NCBI RefSeq assembly: GCF_001546115.1
Contig: NZ_KQ955208.1
Span: 717,653-781,652, forward strand
DNA length: 64,000 nt
Direction of reading: 5' to 3'
From: Paracoccus aminovorans
GTDB lineage: Bacteria; Pseudomonadota; Alphaproteobacteria; Rhodobacterales; Rhodobacteraceae
A model generated the notes under the pieces. It searched no databases. It worked only from the letters and a program-made list of their open reading frames with translations, and had not been told where the DNA came from. The position numbers and the translations under genes were made by a program. Positions 45,655 to 53,911 of the stretch are shown here, piece by piece (position 1 is the stretch's first letter; each line of letters starts with the position of its first letter).

Positions 45655-47319
45655 TTACAGAACCAGTTGCTTCGGTTTGCGCCATTCCAGCCAGAACAGG
45701 ATCATCAGCCGCGTCAGATAGATGGCGGTAAAGACCGATGTGACCAGGCCGATGGTCAGCGTCACGGCAAAGCCCTTGACCGGGCCGGAGCCCAGGAAGA
45801 ACATGACCATGGCCGCGATGAACGAGGTGACGTTGGCATCGATGATCGCCGACATCGCCTCGCCGAAGCCGTCGTCGATGGCCTTCACGATGCGCTTGCC
45901 GGCGCGCAATTCCTCGCGGATGCGTTCGTAGATGATGACGTTGGCGTCTACCGCCGTGCCCACGGTCAGCACGATGCCGGCGATGCCGGGCAGCGTCAGC
46001 GTGGCGCCCATCATCGACATGACCGCCAGGATCAGGATGACGTTGATGATGACCGCGACCGAGGCGAAGACCCCGAACAGCCCGTAGCTCGCGACCATAT
46101 AGGCCACCACCGCGGCCGTCGCGATGACCGAGCTCAGCCGGCCGGCGTCGATCGAATCCTGGCCCAGTTCCGGGCCGATGGTGCGCTCTTCCAGGAAGCT
46201 CATCTTCGCGGGCAAGGCGCCCGCGCGCAGCAGCACGGCAAGCCGGGTCGAGGCATCGACGTCCATCGAGCCCGAGATCTGGCCCGAGCCAGTGGTGATC
46301 GCCTGCCGGATCACCGGCGCCGAAATCACCTGGTTGTCCAGCACGATGGCGAAGGGCTGGCCGATATTGGCCGAGGTATAGGCCCCGAAGCGCTTGGCGC
46401 CCGAGGGGCCGAAGCGGAAATCGACCGCCGGCTGGCCGTTCTGGTCGAAGCTCGGCTGGGCGTTGGTCAGATCCTCGCCGCTGACGACGGGGCTGTCCTC
46501 GATGACGTAGAACACCCCCGGCTCGTCCATCGAGGGCAGCAGCACGTTGCCGGGTCCGGGCCGGGCATTGGCATCGGCGGTGCGGCTGACCACCGGGTTG
46601 AAGGTCAGCTTGGCGGTGGTGCCGATCAGCTGCTTCAGCTCCTCGGCCGAGCCGATGCCGGGCACTTGGATCAGGATGCGGTCCTTGCCCTGGCGGGCGA
46701 TGGTCGGCTCGCGCGTGCCGACCTCGTCGATGCGGCGCCGGATGATCTCCAGCGACTGCTGCACGGTGCGGTCGTCGGTGGCGGCCCTTTCGGCATCCGA
46801 CAGCTGCACGATCAGCCGGTTGCCCTGGGCCGAGACGGCGATGTCGCTCTGCCCGGCGCCGGTCAGCGAGGTGACGGGGGTGGCGAGGCCGCGGGCGATC
46901 TCGACCGCCTTGGGCATCTGGTCGGCATTGCCGATCTCGACCGCGAGCTGGCCGTCCTCGGCCTGCACGCGGCGCACGGCGCCGACCACGTCGCGCTGCG
47001 CGACCAGCGCATCGCGCAGTTCCGGCCAGATGCCGTCCATGCGCGCCTTGTAGACGTCCTGGACATGCACCTCGCCCAGCAGGTGGGCACCGCCGCGCAG
47101 GTCGAGACCGAGGTTGACCAGACCCGAGGGCAGGATGCCCGGCCAGCCGGCCCGGGCCTGGGCCTCCTCGGGGCTTTCGAACCCGTTGCGTTCGGCGGCG
47201 GCGATGGCGTCGTTATGCTGCTCGACCCGGTTGTAGAACAGGTTCGGGGCGGCATAGAGCAGACCGACGGCGACCAGGCCGAGGATCAGCAGACGCTTCC
47301 AGAAAGGGATGTCCAGCAT
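45655..47319 (-). CDS. secD: protein translocase subunit SecD
   Basis: A 554-residue partner of SecF. Contains GLDLRGGAHLL near the N-terminus, the large periplasmic P1 domain, FNPVVSRTADAN, and the transmembrane segment GTAVDANVIIYERIREELRAGK with conserved D and R residues. 17 bp after yajC. Confidence 0.97.
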   Translation of the reverse strand: MLDIPFWKRLLILGLVAVGLLYAAPNLFYNRVEQHNDAIAAAERNGFESPEEAQARAGWPGILPSGLVNLGLDLRGGAHLLGEVHVQDVYKARMDGIWPELRDALVAQRDVVGAVRRVQAEDGQLAVEIGNADQMPKAVEIARGLATPVTSLTGAGQSDIAVSAQGNRLIVQLSDAERAATDDRTVQQSLEIIRRRIDEVGTREPTIARQGKDRILIQVPGIGSAEELKQLIGTTAKLTFNPVVSRTADANARPGPGNVLLPSMDEPGVFYVIEDSPVVSGEDLTNAQPSFDQNGQPAVDFRFGPSGAKRFGAYTSANIGQPFAIVLDNQVISAPVIRQAITTGSGQISGSMDVDASTRLAVLLRAGALPAKMSFLEERTIGPELGQDSIDAGRLSSVIATAAVVAYMVASYGLFGVFASVAVIINVILILAVMSMMGATLTLPGIAGIVLTVGTAVDANVIIYERIREELRAGKRIVKAIDDGFGEAMSAIIDANVTSFIAAMVMFFLGSGPVKGFAVTLTIGLVTSVFTAIYLTRLMILFWLEWRKPKQLVL

Positions 47320-47336
47320 GGCGGTGCTTGCGGCCT

Positions 47337-47669
47337 TCAGCTGTTGGCGGCGGCGGGCTGGGTGCGGTTCACCAGCCCGGTCACGGTCGAACGGATGACG
47401 CGGACCTTGACGCCCGGCGCGATCTCGACCTCGAGCTCGGTGTCGCGCACGGCGGTGACCTTGCCGACCAGACCGCCTTGGGTCACGACCTCGTCACCCT
47501 TCTTCAGCGCCTCGACCATGGCGCGATGTTCCTTCATGCGCTTCTGCTGCGGGCGGATCATCAGGAAATACATGATGACGAAGATCAGGATCAGCGGCGC
47601 GAAAGAGGCGATGCTGGCACCGGCAGAAGGGGCGCCGGCGGCTTGGGCGAATGCGGGGGTCACGAACAT
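47337..47669 (-). CDS. yajC: preprotein translocase subunit YajC
   Basis: A 110-residue single-span protein (SFAPLILIFVIMYFLMI) with the conserved RPQQKRMKEHRAMVEALKKGD. First gene of the yajC-secD-secF run; accessory subunit of the Sec holotranslocon. Confidence 0.96.
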   Translation of the reverse strand: MFVTPAFAQAAGAPSAGASIASFAPLILIFVIMYFLMIRPQQKRMKEHRAMVEALKKGDEVVTQGGLVGKVTAVRDTELEVEIAPGVKVRVIRSTVTGLVNRTQPAAANS

Positions 47670-47789
47670 CGAGTCTTTCCTGTCCTGAGTTCTCCGGGCA
47701 CTCCCCCGGCGGAATTGGCGCGCACCCTATCCGCGGCCCGTCGGGATGGCAAGAAAGCGGGACATGACAAAGCCGCCATTCGTCGCGCG

Positions 47790-47931
47790 AAAGGGGGCTT
47801 TGCCCCCGCGCGTTCCGCGCTCCCCCAGGATATTTGGACAAGAAAGAAATCGCGCAGTCCATCCGGCTTTCTTTCTTGTGGAAATATCCCGGGGGTGAGG
47901 AGCGCAGCGACGAGGGGGCAGAGCCCCCTTT
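47790..47931. repeat. long imperfect palindrome (REP-like element)
   Basis: The left arm 47790-47849 and right arm 47868-47931 are complementary over most of their length, including GATATTT and ACAAGAAAGAAA on both sides and two nested G/C-rich hairpins (AAGGGGGCTTTGCCCCC and its counterpart). The whole could form a long hairpin in RNA. It fills the gap between the divergent yajC and mazG starts; promoters for both must lie in the remaining flanks. Confidence 0.8.
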
Positions 47932-47994
47932 GCGTGGACATGGGGGCGCCCCTGTGGCAGGGCTGGCAGGCATGTTCTGCGAGAGGTGGCGACA

Positions 47995-48837
47995 ATGGCT
48001 GACGACAAGGCGCCGGTGATCCATCCGGCCTTGGTGCAAGAGGCGGACGACAGGACCGGTATCGACCGGCTGCTGGCGATCATGGCGGCGCTGCGCGACC
48101 CTCAGACCGGCTGCCCCTGGGACATCGAACAGGATTTCGCCTCGATCGCGCCCTATACGATCGAGGAGGCGCATGAGGTCGCCGACGCCATTGCCCGCGA
48201 GGCCTGGGACGAATTGCCGGGCGAGCTGGGCGATCTGCTCTTGCAGGTGGTGTTTCACGCCCGCATGGCCGAGGAGGCGGGGCTGTTCGCATTTGCCGAC
48301 GTGGTCGACAAGGTCACCGCCAAGATGATCGACCGCCATCCGCATATCTTCGGCGACGAATCCCGCGACAAATCCGCCGAGCAGCAGGTCCGCGACTGGG
48401 AGGCGATCAAGGCCAGGGAGCGCGCCGCCAAGGCGGAAAGGGGCGTGCTGGACGGGGTGGCGCTGGGGCTTCCCGGCCTGACCCGTGCCGTGAAGCTGCA
48501 AAACCGCGCCGCCCGCGTCGGCTTCGATTGGCCCGGTCCCGAGGATGTGCTCGTGAAGCTCGCCGAGGAGACCCGCGAACTGGTCGAGGCCCGGGACAGC
48601 GTCGATCACGCGCATTTGACCGAGGAGTTCGGCGACCTGATGTTCGTGATGGCGAATCTGGCCCGGCACCTGAAGATCGACCCCGAGGAGGGGCTGCGCG
48701 GCGCCAATGCCAAGTTCACCCGCCGCTTTCAGTCCATCGAGGCCGCGCTGGCCGCCGAGGGCCGCCGCCCCGAGGACAGCGACCTGGCCGAGATGGACGC
48801 GCTGTGGGATCGGGCGAAAGCCGCCGAGCGGGCCTAG
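47995..48837 (+). CDS. mazG: nucleoside triphosphate pyrophosphohydrolase MazG
   Basis: A 280-residue protein with two MazG domains. The first has GCPWDIEQDFASIAPYTIEE and ELGDLLLQVVFHARMAEE; the second has LVKLAEETRELVEA and EEFGDLMFVMANLAR. Acidic residues in these segments bind magnesium. It hydrolyses NTPs/dNTPs and in E. coli lowers ppGpp indirectly. Start ATG 47995 follows GAGAGG. Confidence 0.95.
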   Translation: MADDKAPVIHPALVQEADDRTGIDRLLAIMAALRDPQTGCPWDIEQDFASIAPYTIEEAHEVADAIAREAWDELPGELGDLLLQVVFHARMAEEAGLFAFADVVDKVTAKMIDRHPHIFGDESRDKSAEQQVRDWEAIKARERAAKAERGVLDGVALGLPGLTRAVKLQNRAARVGFDWPGPEDVLVKLAEETRELVEARDSVDHAHLTEEFGDLMFVMANLARHLKIDPEEGLRGANAKFTRRFQSIEAALAAEGRRPEDSDLAEMDALWDRAKAAERA

Positions 48838-49844
48838 GCCGCCGGCGCGGCGACTTCGGCCAGGGCGGCATCATAGACCGCCAGCGCCTCGGCCGGGGTG
48901 CGGGCGCGCGAGGCGCCTTCGGAAAGTTGCCGGCGCCAGCCGCGCGCGCCGGGCCGGCCGTGGAACAGGCCCAGCATGTGCCGCGTGACCTGGTGCAGCC
49001 GCCCGCCCGCGGCCAGATGCGCCTCGACCAGTTCGCGCAGCGCGGCGGCCGCGTCCAGCGGGTCGGCGAAGGGTGGCGTCTCGTCCCACAGCAGGTCGGC
49101 CTGTCCCAGCATGTCCCAGGGCTGGTGATAGGCGGCGCGGCCCACCATGACCCCGTCCATGACCCGAAGCTGCTCGCGCATCGTGTCGAGGCTGGCAATG
49201 CCGCCGTTGATCGACAGGTGCAGCTCGGGAAACGCCTGTTTCATGCGCTGCACCAGCGGATAGTCCAGCGGCGGGATCTCGCGGTTCTCGCGCGGGGACA
49301 GGCCCTGCAGCCAAGCCTTGCGGGCATGGATGGTCAGCCGGCGCACGCCCGCCTCGCGCATGCGGGCGATGAAGGCCGGCAGCACCTCTTCGGGGATCTG
49401 GTCGTCGACGCCGATGCGGCATTTCACCGTCACCTCGACCGGGCTCGCGGCGATCATCGCCGCGACGCATTCCGCGACCAGTTCGGGCCGGGTCATCAGC
49501 ACGGCGCCGAAACAGCCCGATTGCACGCGGTCGCTGGGGCAGCCGACGTTCAGGTTGATCTCGTCATAACCCCAATCGGCGCCGATGCGCGCGGCCTCGG
49601 CCAGCTGGCCCGGGTCCGAGCCGCCGAGCTGCAGCGCCAGCGGATGCTCGGTCGCGTCGAAATCCAGCAGTTTCGCCCGGTCGCCGAAGACCAGCGCCGG
49701 GGCGGTCACCATCTCGGTGTAAAGCAGCGCGCGGCGCGACAGCAGCCGGTGGACGCGCCGGCACAGGCTATCGGTCCAGTCCATCATCGGGGCGACGGAA
49801 AGCCGGGCCGCCTCCACGATGCCATGTTTCTGGACCGGGACCAT
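48834..49844 (-). CDS. dusA: tRNA dihydrouridine(20/20a) synthase
   Basis: FMN-dependent reduction of uridine in the tRNA D-loop. 336 residues. VAPMMDWTD at the N-terminus, catalytic C102 in LNVGCPSDRVQSGCFG, and IHARKAWLQGLSPRENR typical of the DusA branch. Start ATG 49844 (MVPVQKHGIVEA); an upstream open frame would run into tRNA-His and is rejected. Lies 33 bp downstream of tRNA-His and convergent with mazG, with a 4-bp overlap of the stops. Confidence 0.95.
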   Translation of the reverse strand: MVPVQKHGIVEAARLSVAPMMDWTDSLCRRVHRLLSRRALLYTEMVTAPALVFGDRAKLLDFDATEHPLALQLGGSDPGQLAEAARIGADWGYDEINLNVGCPSDRVQSGCFGAVLMTRPELVAECVAAMIAASPVEVTVKCRIGVDDQIPEEVLPAFIARMREAGVRRLTIHARKAWLQGLSPRENREIPPLDYPLVQRMKQAFPELHLSINGGIASLDTMREQLRVMDGVMVGRAAYHQPWDMLGQADLLWDETPPFADPLDAAAALRELVEAHLAAGGRLHQVTRHMLGLFHGRPGARGWRRQLSEGASRARTPAEALAVYDAALAEVAAPAA

Positions 49845-49876
49845 GATATATGCGCTGCTTTCGGGGGTGATTTCGG

Positions 49877-49953
49877 TGGTACCGCCTCCCCGGCTCGAAC
49901 GGGGGACCTCTAGATCCACAATCTAGCGCTCTAACCAGCTGAGCTAAGGCGGC
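49877..49953 (-). tRNA. tRNA-His (anticodon GTG)
   Basis: 77 nt with encoded CCA. Anticodon stem CTAGA with loop TTGTGGA; T-loop TTCGAGC; acceptor GCCGCCT pairs with AGGCGGT. The discriminator is A73, and the base before G1 is T rather than G, so the usual G-1:C73 identity pair of tRNA-His is missing. Loss of G-1 and A73 is the known exception in Alphaproteobacteria, which supports the taxonomic call. Confidence 0.97.
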
Positions 49954-50066
49954 ACAGGCGCGTATCTATCGCCAGCGCCCCGGCTGCGCAAGCCCGACTT
50001 GCCGGTTTTTGACAGGCGCGTTAAGGAAAAATTCCGCACCCAAGCGCCAGCCGGCAGGAGAGCAGC

Positions 50067-50303
50067 ATGAGCATCAACAGCGAAAGCGAAATCGCGGCGA
50101 ATCTTCAGATCGGCCCCACCGACCGCGGCATGGTCCGCATCTATGTCGAGGCCGAGGGCGTGGACCTGCCGCTGGATTTCGACCCCGAGGAAGCCGAGGA
50201 AATCGCCGAGGAACTGCTGGCCGCCGCCGAGGCGGCGCGCAGCATGGGCGCGCCCTCTCCGGGCGCCGGCAAGGGCGAGAAGCCTAGAAAGCCGCGCCGC
50301 TGA
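50067..50303 (+). CDS. DUF6324 family small protein
   Basis: A 78-residue acidic protein: IGPTDRGMVRIYVEAEGVDLPLDF region, then EEAEEIAEELL and a helical part with a basic tail (KGEKPRKPRR). Function unknown; restricted to Rhodobacterales as far as I know. AGGAGAGCAGC precedes the ATG. Its last 20 bases overlap the convergent mmcB gene. Confidence 0.85.
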   Translation: MSINSESEIAANLQIGPTDRGMVRIYVEAEGVDLPLDFDPEEAEEIAEELLAAAEAARSMGAPSPGAGKGEKPRKPRR

Positions 50304-50763
50304 CCCCCATCGGGTCGGTCAGCGACAAGAGCCGGCCGGCCGAGACCCGGGCGATGTCGCGCAAGAGCCGCGAGCGCCGCGCCGCCGCCAACCGCGATTC
50401 GGGCGCCATGCGCAAAAGCTCCGCGCCCCAGCTGTCGGCACGGATCAGCCCCGAGCCCTGCGGCAGCAATTCGTCGGGGAAATCGGTATCCACCGCCCAG
50501 AAGAAGCGGTCGCAGAACTCCAGATAGCCCTGCCACTTGCGGTCGCCGGTGAAATCGGCCCGGCAGCTCTTGCATTCGACCACCCAGATCTCGCCCTTGG
50601 GCGAGATCGAGATCACGTCGACCCGCAACCCGCCCACGGGCACGAATTCGCAAAGCGCGGCGTGGCCCAGTCCGGTCAGCATCCGCGCGACGCCGCGCTG
50701 CAGGCGCTGGCCGGGCTTGGCGGGCAGGATCTCGGTTTGGGCGTCGCTGGGCTGCTGTGACAT
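50284..50763 (-). CDS. mmcB: MmcB family DNA repair protein
   Basis: A 159-residue PD-(D/E)XK nuclease-like protein. D49 (LRVDVIS), E63 and K65 (WVVECKS) form the expected active-site pattern. MmcB was found in Caulobacter as a LexA/SOS-linked mitomycin C resistance factor. No LexA box was recognised upstream here. The 328-bp gap from 50764 to 51091 holds no clear gene, only a TATAAT-like sequence at 50899 of unknown meaning. Confidence 0.88.
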   Translation of the reverse strand: MSQQPSDAQTEILPAKPGQRLQRGVARMLTGLGHAALCEFVPVGGLRVDVISISPKGEIWVVECKSCRADFTGDRKWQGYLEFCDRFFWAVDTDFPDELLPQGSGLIRADSWGAELLRMAPESRLAAARRSRLLRDIARVSAGRLLSLTDPMGVSGAAF

Positions 50764-51037
50764 GGCCGAACCATGAACGAAACGGCAACATCTTGCAAGC
50801 CCGGCCCCGCCGGCCCTTGCGATGCGGGGCGCGGGCGCCTATTTTCGGCGCAGGCGGGTTTCTGCTCTTCTCGTGTGTGGCCTCTTTTTCCACTGGCCTA
50901 TAATTTCACCGAGGGGGCTGGCTCTGTCGGGGCCCTGGTCCCGTTATCCGGCTCCCACCTGGACATCCAGGCTTTCGGGGAAACTAGCGCTGCCACGGTT
51001 GCTGCGGTTCCCGCCGCCTTTCCCTCCCCTCGGAAAC

Positions 51038-51065
51038 GAAAAGGGACGGCCCGAAGGCCGCCCCC
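51038..51065 (-). terminator. terminator of the DUF481 gene
   Basis: On the minus strand GGGCGGCC, loop TTCG, GGCCGTCC then CTTTTCG. It starts 27 bases after the stop codon. Confidence 0.8.
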
Positions 51066-51091
51066 GTTGTCACGAGAGAGAGGGGAAAGAC

Positions 51092-52024
51092 TTAGAAGCC
51101 GTAGACCAGCGACACGCCCAGCGTGTTGTCGGTGCGGATGTTGCGGTCCGAGACGTATTCGGTCTTGTAGGACACGCGAGTCGCGAAGGCTTCGGTCATC
51201 TTGAAGTTCAGACCCAGTTCGTTCGTGATCGTGTCGTTCGCGTCCGAGGTCAGATAGTCGGTGTCGTTGGTCACGAAGAAGTTGTCGTTGATGCGGTGGT
51301 AGAACCGCGACGACAGCAGGTAACCGACATCGGTATCCGAGTCGTAGTCGATGGTGCCGTCCAGCGGGTCCAGCGGATCTTCGGTCGCGACCACGGCCTT
51401 GGTGTAGCGCACGCCGACGGCGGCCTGCACGCGCCAGGCGGTGGTGTCGGTGTTGATCACGCGGTAGCCCGGGCCGACGCCGAAATAGGCGTCACGCTTC
51501 AGCCGGCCGTCAAGCGAGTCGAAGGTTTCGCCGTCGGACAGGCTGATCGGGTCGCCGGCCAGCGCGTCGGTGGCCAGGCGGCCCAGGGCGAAGCCATAGA
51601 AGCGATCGTTGAAGTTGTACATGCCTTCATAGATCACATAGGTCTTTTCGGTGTCCTTGTTGCCGGCGTTGTTGTCGCCGTATTCCAGCAGGATACCGAC
51701 CGACTGCGAGAACTGGCCCTGGTTGTGCGACAGGCGGCCCGACAGGTTGAAGTCCTGGTTTTCGCTGTTGCCGGTCGAGCCGGTGTAGCTGAGCGCGACC
51801 GAGCCGAAGGTGCCTTGGCGCTGGTCGGGATTGCCGAAGCGATAGGCGTCTTCCGAACGGGCGAAATCGTCGCGGACGTCGCGTTCGACATCGCGCATGT
51901 CTTCGTTGACTTGGGTGATGCCGACGGCATTGGCCCCGGCCGAGGTTTCCGACTGCGCAAAGGCAGGAGCCGCGAAGGAGGCAGCCAGGGCGGTGGCGCC
52001 GGCGAGGTAGGCAAGGGTTTTCAT
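51092..52024 (-). CDS. DUF481 domain outer-membrane protein
   Basis: A 310-residue predicted beta-barrel. Signal peptide 1-23 (SFAAPAFA-Q). Alternating strands with aromatic girdles (FGSVALSYTGSTGNS, SFYHR-type turns) and the C-terminal terminal-strand signature LGVSLVYGF ending in phenylalanine. Related to YdiY of E. coli. Codon usage and acidic surface suggest high expression. The long upstream region contains repeats and a DnaA box. Function unknown. Confidence 0.88.
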   Translation of the reverse strand: MKTLAYLAGATALAASFAAPAFAQSETSAGANAVGITQVNEDMRDVERDVRDDFARSEDAYRFGNPDQRQGTFGSVALSYTGSTGNSENQDFNLSGRLSHNQGQFSQSVGILLEYGDNNAGNKDTEKTYVIYEGMYNFNDRFYGFALGRLATDALAGDPISLSDGETFDSLDGRLKRDAYFGVGPGYRVINTDTTAWRVQAAVGVRYTKAVVATEDPLDPLDGTIDYDSDTDVGYLLSSRFYHRINDNFFVTNDTDYLTSDANDTITNELGLNFKMTEAFATRVSYKTEYVSDRNIRTDNTLGVSLVYGF

Positions 52025-52144
52025 CGTGATCAGTCCTTTTCCCGAACCGTGTTCCGTGTCCGTGGCCCCGGCCTTCCGGCACCACGAGCATCTCTGCTGC
52101 ATCAGAGGTAGAACCAGCCACCCGGTGGATAAAGAGGGGCCGGA

Positions 52145-52174
52145 AACGTGAACCGATCTCCCAAAAACGTGAAA
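52145..52174. promoter_or_regulatory. two direct AAACGTGAA repeats upstream of the DUF481 gene
   Basis: AAACGTGAA at 52145-52153 and 52166-52174 start 21 bp apart, two helical turns, about 120-150 bp before the start codon. Spacing in phase suggests a regulator site; the regulator is unknown. Confidence 0.4.
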
Positions 52175-52257
52175 ATAGCAGGGAACCCGGCCATCGGCGG
52201 AAATTGGACCAGCTGAAATCGTGATGAAACCAAATCGCCGCTTGGTTGTAACGAACT

Positions 52258-52266
52258 TTATCCACA
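52258..52266 (+). promoter_or_regulatory. perfect DnaA-box nonamer
   Basis: TTATCCACA lies in the gap between the DUF481 gene and the 101-residue membrane protein gene. A single box is not an origin; it may be chance or regulatory. Confidence 0.35.
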
Positions 52267-52349
52267 AGTTTCAGAAGGTAGGACGACACCGTCGCGCTCA
52301 CGAAAGGTTAACGGGTGGTAACATCCTCGGTCGCAGAGCGGATTGCACA

Positions 52350-52377
52350 AAAAAAGGGCAGCGAATTTTCGCTGCCC
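52350..52377 (-). terminator. terminator of the ribE-ribB-ribH-nusB run
   Basis: On the minus strand GGGCAGCGA and TCGCTGCCC pair and are followed by seven T residues. It lies 68 bases past the stop of the last gene of the run. Confidence 0.88.
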
Positions 52378-52444
52378 CGTCTCGGGAATTGTTGCGCCAG
52401 GTCCACAGTCCTGGCGCAAAAATGTCATCCTGGCGTGAGGGCGC

Positions 52445-52750
52445 CTAGCGTTTGCTGGGCGCTGCCGCCGCAGCAAGCGCCGGGATGCGGACGCGCGAGG
52501 GGCGGCGCCTGCCGCCATGCGGGCCATCGCCGCCGGCCATCAGCATGATGCGGATGCCGAACTGCACGCCGGAAAACAGGACGGTGTGGAAGACGACCAG
52601 CATCAGCACGGCGATCCAGCCGCCGCGGGTGGCAAAGACCAGATGGCGCAGCGATGCCACGTCCAGCGCCAGAAGCAGCCCGGTAAAGGCGAGCGCCAGC
52701 ACGAAGCCGATGGCGATGCTGAGGATATAGAGCCGGACCAGCCTGGGCAT
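52445..52750 (-). CDS. small membrane protein downstream of nusB
   Basis: A 101-residue protein with two strong hydrophobic helices (YILSIAIGFVLALAFTGLLL; WIAVLMLVVFHTVLFSGVQF) and a basic C-terminal tail. ATG 52750 has GGAG seven bases upstream. It follows nusB by about 100 bp and shares its terminator. Not recognised beyond resemblance to uncharacterised Rhodobacteraceae proteins. Confidence 0.78.
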   Translation of the reverse strand: MPRLVRLYILSIAIGFVLALAFTGLLLALDVASLRHLVFATRGGWIAVLMLVVFHTVLFSGVQFGIRIMLMAGGDGPHGGRRRPSRVRIPALAAAAAPSKR

Positions 52751-52852
52751 GCCATTCTCCGTGCGGGGTGGGACGGCCCATCCTAGCGCCAAGGCCGGCG
52801 TTTCCGAAGCCGAAAATGCGCGGCGCGTCACAATGTCCGCGGCGGGCGGCCC

Positions 52853-53353
52853 TCAGAAGGCGTCCGGGCGCGCCTCGCGGGCCATGTGGTCGAGCACGGC
52901 GTTGACGAATTTCGACTCGCGCCCCTCGGCAAAGAAAGCCTGGGCCAGGCGGACGTATTCGGTGATGACCACCTTGGGCGGCGTCTTCGGCGTCACCAGC
53001 TCGGCCCCGGCGGCGCGAAAGACCGAGCGCAGCACCGGGTCGATGCGGTCGATCGGCCATTTCGCCACCAGCGCCCGGTCGGTCATCTGGTCGATCTTCG
53101 CCTGCCAGGCGACGGCGTCGTCGACGATGCGGGCAAACAGCGCGTCATCGGCTTCGGCCGAGACGATATCGTCGTCCTCGCCTTCGCGGCCGATGCGCCA
53201 GTTCAGGAATTCGCGCTGGACGCGGTCGGCGGACGTGCCGGCGGCCTCCATCTGGAACAGCGCCTGCACGGCATAAAGCCGGGCGGCGGCGGCACGCGCC
53301 TGGCGGGCGGCGCGGTCGGCATTGCGGTCGGCGGGGCTTTTCTTGTCGGTCAT
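52853..53353 (-). CDS. nusB: transcription antitermination factor NusB
   Basis: A 166-residue all-helical protein. Seen: AARLYAVQALFQMEAAG, ALVAKWPIDRIDPVLRSVFRAAGAEL, and PKVVITEYVRLAQAFF with KFVNAVLDHMAR. It binds boxA RNA with NusE in rRNA antitermination. It begins 2 bp after ribH. The N-terminal 30 residues are a charged, low-complexity extension. Confidence 0.95.
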   Translation of the reverse strand: MTDKKSPADRNADRAARQARAAAARLYAVQALFQMEAAGTSADRVQREFLNWRIGREGEDDDIVSAEADDALFARIVDDAVAWQAKIDQMTDRALVAKWPIDRIDPVLRSVFRAAGAELVTPKTPPKVVITEYVRLAQAFFAEGRESKFVNAVLDHMAREARPDAF

Positions 53354-53355
53354 GG

Positions 53356-53907
53356 TCAGGCGCCCCTCGGTCCGTCGATCTCGCCGGCCAGGCGGATCAC
53401 GTCGCGGGCGCCGCCGGGGGCGTCGCCGCGCGGCGATTGCCGGTCCCAGCCGCGTTTCAGCGCGATCAGGTGCAGCGCCGCCGCCGCCGCGCCACCGCCC
53501 TTGTTCTGGGTCGCCGGATCGGCGCGGACCGCAGCCTGTTCGTAATTCTCGACCGTCAGGATGCCGTTGCCGATGCAATGGCCCTGCAGCCCCAACAGGG
53601 TGATGCCGCGCGAGCTGTCGTTGCAGACCGTATCGTAATGCGTCGTCTCGCCCCGGATCACGCAACCCAGCGCGACATAGCCGTCATAGAGCCCGCGCGC
53701 CGCGGCAAGGCCGATGGCGGTCGGCACCTCCAGCGCGCCCGGCACCTCGACCAGGTCCACCGTGGCGCCAGCATCGGTCGCGACCTGCCGTGCCCCCGCG
53801 ATCAGCGCCTCGGCGATCTGCCGGTAATAGGGCGCGACCACGATCAGCAGCCGCGCGCCGTCCAGGCGGGGCAGCGGCAGTTGGTAATGTTCGATGCTGG
53901 CGGCCAT
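53356..53907 (-). CDS. ribH: 6,7-dimethyl-8-ribityllumazine synthase
   Basis: A 183-residue riboflavin pathway enzyme that condenses the ribityl-pyrimidine with dihydroxybutanone phosphate. Active-site H90 in GCVIRGETTHYD; VPGALEVPTAIGLA and TVENYEQAAVRA are family segments. Starts 4 bp after ribB ends. Confidence 0.95.
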   Translation of the reverse strand: MAASIEHYQLPLPRLDGARLLIVVAPYYRQIAEALIAGARQVATDAGATVDLVEVPGALEVPTAIGLAAARGLYDGYVALGCVIRGETTHYDTVCNDSSRGITLLGLQGHCIGNGILTVENYEQAAVRADPATQNKGGGAAAAALHLIALKRGWDRQSPRGDAPGGARDVIRLAGEIDGPRGA

Positions 53908-53911
53908 TGCG

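Noticed and set aside
44632..47688. 1018-codon open frame opposite secD/secF/yajC
   Set aside because: Shadow of strongly conserved Sec genes; composition typical of antisense GC-rich frames.
49845..49919. N-terminal extension of dusA
   Set aside because: The extension reads through tRNA-His sequence; the family start is at 49844.
50773..51204. 143-codon plus-strand frame between mmcB and the DUF481 gene
   Set aside because: No Shine-Dalgarno or family similarity; it runs through the DUF481 terminator and into that gene's 3' end.
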